A stretch of 64,000 nucleotides of DNA from Exiguobacterium sp. s122 (GTDB lineage: Bacteria > Bacillota > Bacilli > Exiguobacteriales > Exiguobacteriaceae), in assembly GCF_018618475.1 (NCBI RefSeq), contig NZ_JACSMD010000002.1, forward strand, positions 62,001-126,000, in the 5' to 3' direction. The notes under the pieces are model-generated. The model was given only the letters and a program-made list of their open reading frames with translations, did not search any database and was not told the DNA's origin. The position numbers were made by a program, and so were the translations under genes. How positions within the stretch are numbered: position 1 is the stretch's first letter; every line of letters starts with the position of its first letter. Positions 24,406 to 33,060 of the stretch are shown here, piece after piece.

Positions 24406-24894
24406 ATGAGACCAGAAGACTTACAAGACTTATCGCTCCTCGGACAGAAGAGCGTCCCATACATTTTTGAATACGCACCGGACGTCCTTGAGGCGTTCCC
24501 GAACCGTCACCCGGAGAACGATTACTTCGTGAAGTTTAACGCCCCGGAGTTCACTTCACTTTGCCCAATCACGAACCAACCGGACTTCGCGACGATTTAT
24601 ATCTCGTACATCCCGGACGAGAAACTCGTTGAGTCAAAATCGCTCAAGCTCTACTTGTTTAGCTTCCGTAACCACGGGGACTTCCATGAGAACTGCATCA
24701 ACGTCATCGGCAAAGACCTCGTCAAGTTGATGGAGCCGCGCTACCTCGAAGTGTGGGGCAAGTTCACACCACGTGGCGGCATCTCAATCGATCCGTACTA
24801 CAACTACGGGAAGCCGGGCACGAAATACGAAAAAATGGCGGAACATCGCCTCTTCAACCACGACCTCTATCCTGAGACGGTCGATAACCGCTAA
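24406..24894 (+). CDS. queF: NADPH-dependent preQ0 reductase QueF
   Basis: This 162-residue T-fold nitrile reductase makes preQ1, the ligand of the upstream riboswitch. The catalytic Cys is in [16 protein letters not shown], and the QueF signature [20 protein letters not shown] is present. ATG 24406 is preferred to ATG 24400 because AAGGAG ends at 24398. It is the short Bacillus-type enzyme. A terminator follows directly. Confidence 0.96.
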   Translation: MRPEDLQDLSLLGQKSVPYIFEYAPDVLEAFPNRHPENDYFVKFNAPEFTSLCPITNQPDFATIYISYIPDEKLVESKSLKLYLFSFRNHGDFHENCINVIGKDLVKLMEPRYLEVWGKFTPRGGISIDPYYNYGKPGTKYEKMAEHRLFNHDLYPETVDNR

Positions 24895-24900
24895 ATGAAA

Positions 24901-24930
24901 AGTAGGTGCCCATCGGCGCCTACTTTTTTT
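24901..24930 (+). terminator. Terminator of the queCDEF operon
   Basis: 10-bp stem with one G-U (24901-24910 with 24915-24924) and at least six T. It overlaps the end of the convergent TVP38 gene. Confidence 0.85.
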
Positions 24931-25576
24931 GATAGCGATGAATTTTTCGTTTAATCGGTTCTCGGAACACGGTCGCGACGAGCGTCAAGACGGCGAAGAC
25001 GATTAAAGCGAGAATAATCATTTTAAAGTCTCCGGTCGCGATGCTACTGCCGAGAAAGTTGTTCGCGAACGCGCCCGGGATCATGCCGATGACCGTTGCG
25101 AGGACGAACGCTGGCAGTTTCACTTTCGCGAGACCCGAGACGTAGCTCACCAAATCGAAGTTGACGAGCGGGATGAGTCGTAAGATGAGGACGTAGAAGA
25201 AGCCGTCCTCCTCGATTTTGTGTTGCAGTTTTTTATAATCGGTCGATTCAAAGTGGTTCAAGAAGCGTTCCCCGAACCGGGTCGCCACGTAAAAGGCGAC
25301 GAGCGCACTGAGCGTCGCCCCGATAATCGTGTACAGCATACCTGGCAACGTCCCGAAGGCGAGGCCCCCAGCAATCGACAGTACGGACGCCGGGAAGAGG
25401 ATGAGCGGGCGGAACGTATAGAGGAGGATGAATACGACCGGTGCCATCCAGCCGAACGCTACGATATAGTCCCGAATCACGCCCGGGTTCAAGTCGATCC
25501 ATTGATAGAGGAGCGTCGCCGTCCCAAAGATGAGCAACACGCTAGCAATGATCCATTGCGTCTTCCACTTTTTCAC
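24920..25576 (-). CDS. TVP38/TMEM64 (DedA-like) membrane protein
   Basis: This protein of 218 residues has about 5-6 helices with the SNARE-assoc/VTT domain: RPLILFPASVLSIAGGLAFGTLPG and the later LRLIPLVNFDLVSYVSGLAKVKLPAF. GTG 25576 follows AGAGGGGG at 8-nt spacing; the open frame extends to 25606. Family members are implicated in lipid scrambling or transport. The exact role is unknown. Confidence 0.87.
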   Translation of the reverse strand: MKKWKTQWIIASVLLIFGTATLLYQWIDLNPGVIRDYIVAFGWMAPVVFILLYTFRPLILFPASVLSIAGGLAFGTLPGMLYTIIGATLSALVAFYVATRFGERFLNHFESTDYKKLQHKIEEDGFFYVLILRLIPLVNFDLVSYVSGLAKVKLPAFVLATVIGMIPGAFANNFLGSSIATGDFKMIILALIVFAVLTLVATVFREPIKRKIHRYQKK

Positions 25577-25692
25577 TGAAACGACCCCCTCTCTTTTTAC
25601 CATCATATCGTCTCGTCTTAAAAAAGTAACGTCTTCCTTTTTTCGTCAATCTCGTTATGGTACGGTTAAAAAAAGCAGAAGGAGGACTCCCT

Positions 25693-26202
25693 ATGTACTT
25701 GGCAGATGCCATCAAACTGAAGAGCCTGCTCCATAAGCAAATCGATAAGCTGTTAGAAGAAGTCGAGCGCGTCGCGTTCATCGAGCTTGAGAAAGACGAA
25801 CCGCTCCCGACGATTCAATCCCGTTCGCTTGAAGACATCGAAGTCGAACTCGAGTCGATTCGACGCGACATGCGTCGTCTTGATCGACTCGTCTATGAGG
25901 CCAACTTGAAGACGACGATTGAGACACATGACGGCCCGCTCCCGCTCGTCGAGGCGATTGAGTTCGCGATTCAGTTGCGTGCCCAGGCCCGCATGTATCA
26001 AGAACTATCCGAACGTCCGAAGCGCGAGTTTCAATACGGCTTCGGTGAAGGGACGGCGATCATCAAGCATGCGCTCTATGACCCGGAGCTGTATCGCTTG
26101 AAGGCGATTGACGTGGAGAAGCGGGCAAACCGGATCTCAAACGCCATCAACGCAGCCAATTATCGAACGGAGATCGACTTTGACCCGAGTCGTTACATGT
26201 GA
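25693..26202 (+). CDS. DIP1984-family protein
   Basis: This 169-residue protein, mostly helical, starts MYLADAIKLKSLLHKQIDKLLEEVERVA and ends DFDPSRYM, the pattern of the DIP1984 (septicolysin-like) family of unknown function. It has a coiled-coil tendency in the first 80 residues and no membrane segment. ATG 25693 follows AGAAGGAGG at 7 nt. A GC-rich hairpin without a T-run (26203-26230) follows. Confidence 0.85.
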   Translation: MYLADAIKLKSLLHKQIDKLLEEVERVAFIELEKDEPLPTIQSRSLEDIEVELESIRRDMRRLDRLVYEANLKTTIETHDGPLPLVEAIEFAIQLRAQARMYQELSERPKREFQYGFGEGTAIIKHALYDPELYRLKAIDVEKRANRISNAINAANYRTEIDFDPSRYM

Positions 26203-26355
26203 CCTTGGCCCGGTGAGACTCCGGGTCAAGGATTGGCGCCACCACTTGTTCCTACGTTTAGGATGAGCATACGGCCATGGATCAACCAATCACCGATGAC
26301 CGATGACACGTTCACCTGTCACTCGTTCCTAACCAGACACCATTCAAGTGCGCCG

Positions 26356-26390
26356 AAAACGCGCCGGGGAACACTCCCTGGCGCGTTTTT
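26356..26390. terminator. Bidirectional terminator
   Basis: 10-bp stem (26356-26365 with 26380-26389) with A-run and T-run. It directly precedes the stop of the minus-strand gene. The 130 bp before it hold no gene I can support. Confidence 0.75.
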
Positions 26391-26890
26391 CACATGTGAT
26401 GATTATGATGGTCGTGGTGATTAAGATGGTGGTGCGAGCTCGAACTGCGTCGCGGTGCCGGCTCGTCGGCAAACTTTTCCCCGTCCAAGATGCCGAGCCG
26501 CTTGTATTGGCGGTCGACCCGCTCCTTCGTCTCGTCGTGCACGTATGGTGACTCCATGACCAACTGATAGCTGCCGAGTGCGACCCGGAACGGCTCCATC
26601 TGTGTCCGTTCGACCGGAAACGACGTCACGTCTCGCAAATAATCGGCGAGTCGGTTCGCCGCTTCCTCACTCGGATTGTCAGCCAAGTCGGAAGCGAACT
26701 GTTGCATGTCTTTCAAGAGACCGTTCGTCTTCACTTGCTTACCGACACCTGTAACAACGGCGAACACAATCAGTGCGATGAACCCAATCATAAAAATCGG
26801 AAAGATACTGAACATTCCCGTGAACAACGAATCCCCCATCCCCGTCGAATCAACCCACACTTCTTCCCCGAACGCGAATGTATTGAACAT
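26390..26890 (-). CDS. Membrane protein with a histidine-rich tail
   Basis: I do not recognise this 166-residue protein. It has an N-terminal acidic stretch, one or two helices (about 28-47, FPIFMIGFIALIVFAVVTGVG), a cytoplasmic helical domain, and a striking end with ten His among the last 14 residues, then Met. The tail (HHHLNHHDHHNHH) looks like a divalent metal-binding site. It has its own SD (GGGGGAGAGG). It could be a metal-responsive membrane protein, but the role is inferred from composition only. Confidence 0.7.
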   Translation of the reverse strand: MFNTFAFGEEVWVDSTGMGDSLFTGMFSIFPIFMIGFIALIVFAVVTGVGKQVKTNGLLKDMQQFASDLADNPSEEAANRLADYLRDVTSFPVERTQMEPFRVALGSYQLVMESPYVHDETKERVDRQYKRLGILDGEKFADEPAPRRSSSSHHHLNHHDHHNHHM

Positions 26891-26949
26891 GTCCTCTCCC
26901 CCTTTTCCTATCTATACGGACAAATTTGTCTTTCGTTTCATCTTCCACC

Positions 26950-26976
26950 AAAAAAACCGCGGGATGCACCCGCGGC
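26950..26976 (-). terminator. Terminator of the GNAT gene
   Basis: 7-8 bp stem CCGCGGG/CCCGCGG (26957-26963, 26969-26975), followed on the minus strand by six T. Confidence 0.8.
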
Positions 26977-26980
26977 TGAC

Positions 26981-27439
26981 TCAGTCATGTAATTGTTTCT
27001 CCATCATGATGCGCGGCGCCCCGTCTTCTGTGTACGCCCCCATGATGTCGTAGCCACATAACAGGTTCAAGATGATGACGCCTTTGTTCGTGTTGCGTGC
27101 TTTCGTCCGAATCGAATGGAAGCCTTGCGCTTTCACCCATTCAAGTTGCGTATCCATCAACTTGCGGCCGATCCCATGTTTTTGGAACTCCGGATGCACG
27201 CCACCGGCCCAGCTGTAATACCGGTACGGCTCCGCCTCATATCCAATCTTGAACCCGACGAGCCGCTCTTCCGAGAAGGCGAGCAATACGAGCGGATTGG
27301 CATGTCGATACAGTCTCTCCTTAAAACGCAGTTGGTCGATGTCGCCATACAGGCGGCGGTACAGATTAAAGAACTCCTCTTCAAATTCGTTAAAGTGTGT
27401 CGTGACATCTTTCACGATAAATGAACTGGTCGTACTCAT
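26981..27439 (-). CDS. GNAT-family N-acetyltransferase
   Basis: This 152-residue protein has the GNAT fold: LAFSEERLVGFKIGY, then the acetyl-CoA-binding VHPEFQKHGIGRKLMDTQLEWVKAQG and a C-terminal NLLCGYDIMG strand-loop. ATG 27439 follows AAAGGGGATG. The frame is open to 27487 without an SD. The target is unknown. Confidence 0.84.
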   Translation of the reverse strand: MSTTSSFIVKDVTTHFNEFEEEFFNLYRRLYGDIDQLRFKERLYRHANPLVLLAFSEERLVGFKIGYEAEPYRYYSWAGGVHPEFQKHGIGRKLMDTQLEWVKAQGFHSIRTKARNTNKGVIILNLLCGYDIMGAYTEDGAPRIMMEKQLHD

Positions 27440-27495
27440 CGTTCCATCCCCTTTCAACGTGTGAACAGTGCTCGTACGCCTGTACACTTCGCCGT

Positions 27496-28260
27496 TTACT
27501 CAGATTTTCCTGTTTCACGTTCAAAAGCGGTTAAACCTTTTTGTTTATACACACCGAGTGAACGCTTCGGTAAACTCTTGACCATCCAGTCTTTGAGGAC
27601 ACGTTGCTTCTCAGGAACCGTCAATCCATAGCCTTCGGTCACGATATGACGGGCCCGGGTCGTCACATCATAGAGCGAAATCGCAGCGGCGACCGAGATG
27701 TTCAAGCTTTGGACGTACCCTTGCATCGGAATCACGTAATTGCCGTCTGCTTTCGCGAGCGCACGCTCGGACACACCGTGATGTTCATTCCCGAACAAAA
27801 GCACGGTCGGTTTCGTCACGTCGACTTCCTCGAGCGGAATCGCCTCCTCACTCAGTGCCGTCGCAAATACTTGATACCCGTCCGCCTTTAACCGGTCAAT
27901 CGCTTCCTCGATCGACGGATGTTCGACGACATCGACCCAGCGATCGGCGCTTTTGGCGATAATTGAGTTCGGCTTGAACTTAGCCCGTCCTTCCACCACG
28001 TGAAGCGTCTGGACACCGAACGCGTCCGCTGAACGGAGCACGGCTGACTGGTTATGCGGGTCATCGACCCCTTCCGTCAAAATCGTGATATGGTTCGTCC
28101 GCAGGGCAAGCACATCGTACATGCGTTTCACCCGGTCCGGCATGAGGAGCTCATATAACAACCGATCCTCTTCTTTCAATATACCTGTTTGCAATAACTC
28201 ATCTAATAAACTCGCCTGCTCTTCTTTCGATAAGGCGGACGTCGTCTGTCTCCAACCCAT
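27496..28260 (-). CDS. trmH: TrmH-family RNA 2'-O-methyltransferase
   Basis: This 254-residue SPOUT methyltransferase has motif 1 DPHNQSAVLRSADAFGVQTLHVV, motif 2 PTVLLFGNEHHGVSE, and motif 3 VIPMQGYVQSLNISVAAAISLYD, which form the knot that binds SAM. The overall order and the N-terminal helix resemble tRNA (Gm18) methyltransferase TrmH rather than the rRNA-type RlmB. The start is ATG 28260, 8 nt after GGGG; an in-frame TTG at 28278 overlaps the SD. Confidence 0.87.
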   Translation of the reverse strand: MGWRQTTSALSKEEQASLLDELLQTGILKEEDRLLYELLMPDRVKRMYDVLALRTNHITILTEGVDDPHNQSAVLRSADAFGVQTLHVVEGRAKFKPNSIIAKSADRWVDVVEHPSIEEAIDRLKADGYQVFATALSEEAIPLEEVDVTKPTVLLFGNEHHGVSERALAKADGNYVIPMQGYVQSLNISVAAAISLYDVTTRARHIVTEGYGLTVPEKQRVLKDWMVKSLPKRSLGVYKQKGLTAFERETGKSE

Positions 28261-28377
28261 GCTTCTCGCCCCTTTCAACCTCTAGTATTGTAGCGGGATT
28301 CACGTATGCTGACAAGTTAAGGTCACGTCCTACGTTTTGATTCGTTTTATGAAAATAAATGAAAATAGGGAAACCGG

Positions 28378-28427
28378 TTGCACAAACTTATGCAATCGAT
28401 TACAATCATCTATGCAAGCGATTGCAT
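28378..28427 (+). promoter_or_regulatory. PTS promoter with two LacI/CcpA-type operators
   Basis: TTGCAC (28378-28383), 17-nt spacer, TACAAT (28401-28406). Operator 1 (ATGCAATCGATTACAA, 28390-28405) covers the spacer and -10; operator 2 (ATGCAAGCGATTGCAT, 28412-28427) covers the start site. Each matches the cre/LacI consensus with about one mismatch. Their centres are 22 bp apart, two helical turns, which fits cooperative repression. Confidence 0.75.
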
Positions 28428-28480
28428 TAACAATCGCGATAGAGATAAAAAAAGTTCCGCATAGGAAGGAAGCGTATTAC

Positions 28481-30109
28481 ATGAAACAACTCATCTCGTT
28501 CGATTTTTGGCAGAAGCTCGGCAAGGCCTTAATGGTCGTTATCGCCGTCATGCCTGCTGCAGGTCTGATGATTTCGATTGGTAAATTGATCGGCATGTCT
28601 GCCGGCGACGTCGGGATTTTGCTGACGACGGCTCGCATCATTGAAGACTTAGGTTGGGGGATCATCGTCAACTTACATATTTTGTTCGCAGTCGCCATCG
28701 GTGGCTCGTGGGCAAAAGATAAAGCAGGTGGCGCTTTCGCAGCACTGATCGCTTTCATTTTAATCAACCGCGTCACCGGTGCCATCTTTAACGTCAACGG
28801 TGCGATGCTCCAAGATTCAGAAGCGACGGTGAAGTCGCTCTTCGGTGCCGACCTTGTTGTCGCCGACTACTTCACATCTGTCCTCGGTTCCCCTGCCCTT
28901 AACATGGGTGTGTTCGTCGGGATTATCGCCGGTTTCCTCGGTGGTGCCCTTTATAACAAGTTCTACAACTTCAACAAATTACCGAACGCCCTCTCGTTCT
29001 TCAACGGGAAACGTTTCGTCCCATTCGTTGTCATCCTCGGTTCAGTCGTCGCGGCCATCGCGCTCTCGATTGTCTGGCCGACGATTCAAGGGGCACTCAA
29101 CAGCTTCGGTGAGTGGATTGCCACGTCACGTAACACGGCGCCGGTCCTTGCACCGTTCATTTACGGGGCACTCGAGCGCTTGCTCTTGCCGTTCGGTCTC
29201 CACCATATGCTCACCGTTCCGATGAACTACACAGAGCTCGGTGGCACGTATACGATTTTGACAGGTGCAACGGCCGGTTCGGTCGTCGCCGGACAAGACC
29301 CGCTCTGGTTGGCATGGGTGACGGACCTCGTCAACCTTCGTGCCGCTGGTGATACGGCTGCCTACAACGCGCTCCTCGCGGACGTTGTCCCAGCCCGTTT
29401 CAAAGTCGGACAAGTGCTCTTGTCGTTCGCAGCGCTCATCGGTGCCGCTTACGCCATGTACCGTAACGTCGATGCGGACAAGAAGGCACAATACAAGCCA
29501 ATGTTCTTATCTGCTGGTCTCGCGGTCTTCTTGACAGGGGTCACAGAGCCAATCGAGTTCATGTTCATGTTTGTCGCACCAGTTCTTTATGTCGTCTACG
29601 CGCTCATGGCCGGTGCCGCCTTCGCTTTGGCGGACATCATCGACCTTCGTGTGCACGCGTTCGGTGCCATCGAGTTGCTCACACGGATTCCGATGATTGT
29701 CAAAGCTGGTCTTCTTCAGGACTTGATCAACTTCTTCCTCGTGGCGATCGCGTTCTTCTTCATCAACTTCGGTGTATTTAACTTCTTCATCAAGAAGATG
29801 AACTTGCCGACGCCTGGCCGTAACGGAAACTACATGGAAGAAACGACAGAGAAATCGACTGTGACCGGTAACGAGCAGGTCATGGGGATTATCGCTCTTC
29901 TCGGTGGGGAAGAAAACATTGAAGACGTCGACGCCTGCATGACACGTCTACGCGTCACCGTCAAAGACATGTCGCTCGTCTCGGAAGAGAGCGAATGGAA
30001 AAAGAACGGCGCCATGGGTCTCATCTTGAAAGACCGTGGGGTCCAAGCAATCTACGGCCCGAAAGCCGACGTATTGAAGTCAGACATTCAAGACGTCATC
30101 GGAGCATAA
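28481..30109 (+). CDS. PTS glucose-superfamily IIBC permease
   Basis: This 542-residue fused transporter/phosphoryl-transfer protein has an IIC domain (about 1-430) with roughly ten helices and the family motif GVTEPIEFMFMFVAPVLY, then an IIB domain (about 458-542) whose phospho-cysteine is Cys486 in DVDACMTRLRV. No IIA domain is attached or nearby, so it must borrow one. It fits the uncharacterised glucose/GlcNAc-type IIBC group; the sugar is unknown. ATG 28481 follows AGGAAGGA. The operators upstream suggest strong carbon control. Confidence 0.87.
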   Translation: MKQLISFDFWQKLGKALMVVIAVMPAAGLMISIGKLIGMSAGDVGILLTTARIIEDLGWGIIVNLHILFAVAIGGSWAKDKAGGAFAALIAFILINRVTGAIFNVNGAMLQDSEATVKSLFGADLVVADYFTSVLGSPALNMGVFVGIIAGFLGGALYNKFYNFNKLPNALSFFNGKRFVPFVVILGSVVAAIALSIVWPTIQGALNSFGEWIATSRNTAPVLAPFIYGALERLLLPFGLHHMLTVPMNYTELGGTYTILTGATAGSVVAGQDPLWLAWVTDLVNLRAAGDTAAYNALLADVVPARFKVGQVLLSFAALIGAAYAMYRNVDADKKAQYKPMFLSAGLAVFLTGVTEPIEFMFMFVAPVLYVVYALMAGAAFALADIIDLRVHAFGAIELLTRIPMIVKAGLLQDLINFFLVAIAFFFINFGVFNFFIKKMNLPTPGRNGNYMEETTEKSTVTGNEQVMGIIALLGGEENIEDVDACMTRLRVTVKDMSLVSEESEWKKNGAMGLILKDRGVQAIYGPKADVLKSDIQDVIGA

Positions 30110-30112
30110 TCA

Positions 30113-30146
30113 ACAGGCCAGCTCGCTCGAGTTGGCCTGTTTTTTC
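30113..30146 (+). terminator. Terminator between PTS and EEP genes
   Basis: ACAGGCCA (30113-30120) pairs with TGGCCTGT (30133-30140), then TTTTTT. It is placed inside what otherwise looks like one operon, so it may set lower expression of the second gene. Confidence 0.75.
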
Positions 30147-30161
30147 TAAAGGAGGACTATC

Positions 30162-30953
30162 GTGAACATTTTGACGCTCAACTGCCACGCCTGGTTAGAG
30201 GACCGCCAACAAGAAAAAATCGACTTCATCGTCGAACGGATCGCGAGCGAGGAGTATGACATCATCGCGCTCCAAGAAGTGAATCAACATAAAGAAGCCC
30301 CAATCGTCGAAGGAATCATCCGGGAGAACAACTTCGCCTACGTTCTCGTCGAACAATTGAAAGAGCTCGGAGTCACGTACTACATGACGTGGGACTTCGC
30401 TCATTACGGTTACGATGTGTATGAAGAAGGCGTCGCGATTCTTTCGCGCACCCCATTTTTATCAACCGAATCGTTCTTCGTCTCGAAGACGACTGACCCG
30501 AACAACTACAAATCCCGAAAGATCGTCAAGGCGCTCATTGACGGCGTCGATGCGCCGACGGCCGTCTACTCGTGTCATCTCGGCTGGTGGCATGACGAGG
30601 AAGAACCGGTTCGCCATCAACTCGACGAATTGCTGCGGCGAGCCGAAGACGATGACCGCGCCCTCCTCCTCGGTGACTTCAACAATGACGCCTTCCTTCG
30701 TGGGGAAGGGTACGATTACTTGATTGATCACGGTCTTCAGGACCTGTTCACGCTTGCGACAGAGCGAGAAGGTGACGCGACCGTTCAAGGCAAGATTGCC
30801 GGCTGGGACGAGAACAAAGAAGCACTTCGGATCGATTTGATGCTGACGAACGCACCGATTCATGTGTCTCGTCACGCCGTCGTCTTTGACGGTGAGAACG
30901 GACCGGTCGTCTCGGATCACGCCGGCGTCGAAGCGACCGCCTTTTGGCGCTAA
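30162..30953 (+). CDS. Endonuclease/exonuclease/phosphatase-family protein
   Basis: This 263-residue EEP-fold hydrolase has the metal-binding LNCHAW at the start, ALQEVNQH, VYSCHLGWWHDE, LLGDFNND and the final SDHAGVEA, all catalytic-site motifs of the family. Members cleave nucleic acids, sphingomyelin or sugar and inositol phosphates. Location behind the PTS gene hints at a phosphorylated small molecule, an inference only. The start is GTG 30162 with AAAGGAGG 6-8 nt upstream. Confidence 0.85.
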   Translation: MNILTLNCHAWLEDRQQEKIDFIVERIASEEYDIIALQEVNQHKEAPIVEGIIRENNFAYVLVEQLKELGVTYYMTWDFAHYGYDVYEEGVAILSRTPFLSTESFFVSKTTDPNNYKSRKIVKALIDGVDAPTAVYSCHLGWWHDEEEPVRHQLDELLRRAEDDDRALLLGDFNNDAFLRGEGYDYLIDHGLQDLFTLATEREGDATVQGKIAGWDENKEALRIDLMLTNAPIHVSRHAVVFDGENGPVVSDHAGVEATAFWR

Positions 30954-30955
30954 AG

Positions 30956-30999
30956 ACCCCTTTTTCTTTCACCGTTGTGAGAGAAAAGGGTTTTTCTTT
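30956..30999 (+). terminator. Intrinsic terminator
   Basis: AT-rich long stem (ACCCCTTTTTCTTTC with GAGAGAAAAGGGT) followed by a T-run. Confidence 0.7.
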
Positions 31000-31067
31000 T
31001 GCTAGAAATTCGGTATGGTTGGAGACGACTGAAGTCTAACAACATTGAACGAAAGAAGTGATTTTAT

Positions 31068-32249
31068 TTGACGACTCCTGTATCGCTTAGTCGGACCGAC
31101 TGGACGCTCATCTTATCGCTCGCCCTCCTAACGTTCGTGCTCGGAACGAGCGAGTTCGTCATCGTTGGCATCTTGCCTGATATCGCCGCCGGGCTATCGA
31201 TTTCAATCGCGACGGCCGGAACGCTCGTCTCCGCCTTCGCCATCACGTTCGCCATCGGGACCCCGCTCACGATGTCACTCACAAGCCACTTGCCAAAACG
31301 AAAGCTCATGCTCACGCTGACGGCTCTCTTTATCGTCTTCAACCTGTTCAGCAGTCTCGCGCCGACGTACGGCATCTTGCTCGTCCTTCGCATGATGACT
31401 GCCGTCGTGACCGGGGTTCTCATCTCGCTCGCTATGCTCGTTGCAAGTGAGTCGGTACCGACCGGGAAACGCGGCATCGCCATCTCGTTCATTTTTGGCG
31501 GGTTTACGATGGCGAACGTGTTCGGTGTCCCGCTCGGTACGTTCATCGGGCAACGAAGCGGCTGGGAAACGACATTCATCCTGACAACTGTCTTAGGTGT
31601 CGTCGCATTTCTCGCCGTCTACCGCGTCGTCCCGAGTCAATTGACGAGCGTGCGGACATCGATTTCTGATCAGTTACGTTTGTTGACGAACCCACGTATT
31701 TTAATCGCCTTCTTCATCCCGGCGTTCGGTTTCGGGGCGACGTACGTCGTCTATACGTATCTCGTCCCCATCTTAAAAGATGTGCTCGGTGTGCCGGTCG
31801 CCTGGGTCAGTCCGATTCTATTGGCGTACGGCTTCATCTCGATTTTCAGCAACATGGCAGCCGGGAAAATCGCGAGCCACAATCCGATTGGCCGACTCCG
31901 CTTCGTTTTTCTCATCCAGGCGTTCGTCTTGGCCGCCTTGTATGTGACGACGTCGAACGTGACGCTCGGTCTCCTCAATATCGCACTCATGTCATTCATG
32001 GCGATTTTGCTGACGACGTCGACACAACTCTATTTAATCGACTTGGCCGAGAAGTTCAATCCGGACGCCAAAGGGCTTGCCTCGTCGCTCATGCCCGTCG
32101 CAAGTAACGTTGGGATTGGGATGGGCTCTGCGCTCGGTGGACTCGTCTATGCGAACGCGCCTGTCATGACGCTCGCTCTCGTTGCCGGCGCCGTCGCGCT
32201 CTTAACCGCTTTACTCACTACAGTCAGCTATACGCTCGACCGACGATAA
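31068..32249 (+). CDS. MFS transporter, DHA1-type efflux family
   Basis: This 393-residue 12-helix major facilitator starts like the AraJ/YdhP subgroup: TFVLGTSEFVIVGILPDIAAGLSISIATAGTLVSAFAITFAIGTP. The family motif C-like segment (GFTMANVFGVPLGTFIGQ) is present. It is probably a drug or sugar exporter. The start is TTG 31068 (MTTPVSL), with AAAGAAGTG 10 nt or so upstream; no ATG is available nearby. Confidence 0.85.
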   Translation: MTTPVSLSRTDWTLILSLALLTFVLGTSEFVIVGILPDIAAGLSISIATAGTLVSAFAITFAIGTPLTMSLTSHLPKRKLMLTLTALFIVFNLFSSLAPTYGILLVLRMMTAVVTGVLISLAMLVASESVPTGKRGIAISFIFGGFTMANVFGVPLGTFIGQRSGWETTFILTTVLGVVAFLAVYRVVPSQLTSVRTSISDQLRLLTNPRILIAFFIPAFGFGATYVVYTYLVPILKDVLGVPVAWVSPILLAYGFISIFSNMAAGKIASHNPIGRLRFVFLIQAFVLAALYVTTSNVTLGLLNIALMSFMAILLTTSTQLYLIDLAEKFNPDAKGLASSLMPVASNVGIGMGSALGGLVYANAPVMTLALVAGAVALLTALLTTVSYTLDRR

Positions 32250-32282
32250 AAACAGCGTGCCCGACGGGGGCACGCTGTTTTT
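32248..32282. terminator. Bidirectional terminator
   Basis: 15-bp perfect stem (32248-32262 with 32268-32282) between convergent genes. Confidence 0.88.
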
Positions 32283-32985
32283 ATAACCAATCGATCATCT
32301 GGTCAATCGTCTCGTCGAGCTGCTCTTTCGCGCTGAGCGGGCTGTCATTATCTCCGTCCTGCGGCCCATACATACCGAAGTTGGCGTGATTGCCGTCTTG
32401 GATTTGATGGAAGACGGAGTCAACCGGGACGTCGTCTCGGCTCGCCTCGATGTCGGCTTGCGTCGCGAGCCCGTCGATTTCTCCCGAGATGGACAAGACA
32501 CGCAGCTCGCTCTCCGTCATCGAGCTGATCGGGTATGAAGCGAGGAAGATGACCCCTTCGACTCGACTCTCGTTCTCGAGCGCATAACCGGACGCGGCCG
32601 AACCGCCAAGTGAATGCCCACCGACGATCCAGCGTTCGATGTCTGGATGAGCAACAATAATCGTCTCCGCCGCATCGATATCGGCGATTCCAAGATTCAA
32701 GCGCAACGACGGAATGGCGACGAAGATCCCTTCTTCCGCGAGCCTAGCGCCGTAGTAGGCGTACGCTTCTTTTTCGACTTTTGCGCCCGGATACAGGATG
32801 ATTCCGATCTCGCTATCCGGGTCACCGAATTCGAGCCGATTGTCTACTTCCGTCGCCTCGGCCGCGTAACCGAGCGCTTCCTCCGTCGGCCCATACGTCA
32901 GTTGTGTCCATACGAGGAACCCGATCACGGCGACCAGAAGGAGCCCAACTAGACCAAGGCCAATCCACTTCAATTTTTTCTTCAT
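32281..32985 (-). CDS. Membrane-anchored alpha/beta hydrolase
   Basis: This 234-residue protein has a signal anchor (about 7-27, IGLGLVGLLLVAVIGFLVW) and an alpha/beta hydrolase fold with the nucleophile elbow GGHSLGGSAA, acid candidate in SGEIDGLA and His in DGNHANFG. It matches the dienelactone hydrolase-like abhydrolase-5 group. ATG 32985 follows GGAGGTC. It is likely exported and membrane-bound. The substrate is unknown. Confidence 0.82.
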   Translation of the reverse strand: MKKKLKWIGLGLVGLLLVAVIGFLVWTQLTYGPTEEALGYAAEATEVDNRLEFGDPDSEIGIILYPGAKVEKEAYAYYGARLAEEGIFVAIPSLRLNLGIADIDAAETIIVAHPDIERWIVGGHSLGGSAASGYALENESRVEGVIFLASYPISSMTESELRVLSISGEIDGLATQADIEASRDDVPVDSVFHQIQDGNHANFGMYGPQDGDNDSPLSAKEQLDETIDQMIDWL

Positions 32986-32999
32986 TATAAGACCTCCAT

Positions 33000-33028
33000 T
33001 TGCATCCGTTTCAAGGTCACGGTACACT
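33000..33028 (+). promoter_or_regulatory. Promoter of the NCS2 permease gene
   Basis: TTGCAT (33000-33005), 17-nt spacer, TACACT (33023-33028), 32 nt before the ATG. Confidence 0.55.
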
Positions 33029-33060
33029 TATAGAAAAAAGGGAAATACCAGGGGGACACC

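Noticed and set aside
26203-26233. Hairpin after the DIP1984 gene as a terminator
   Set aside because: It has a strong GC stem but no T-run on either strand; the terminator at 26356-26390 is the better candidate.
28390-28427. Two similar 16-mers as a direct-repeat or CRISPR remnant
   Set aside because: They match LacI/CcpA operators, sit on a promoter, and occur only twice.
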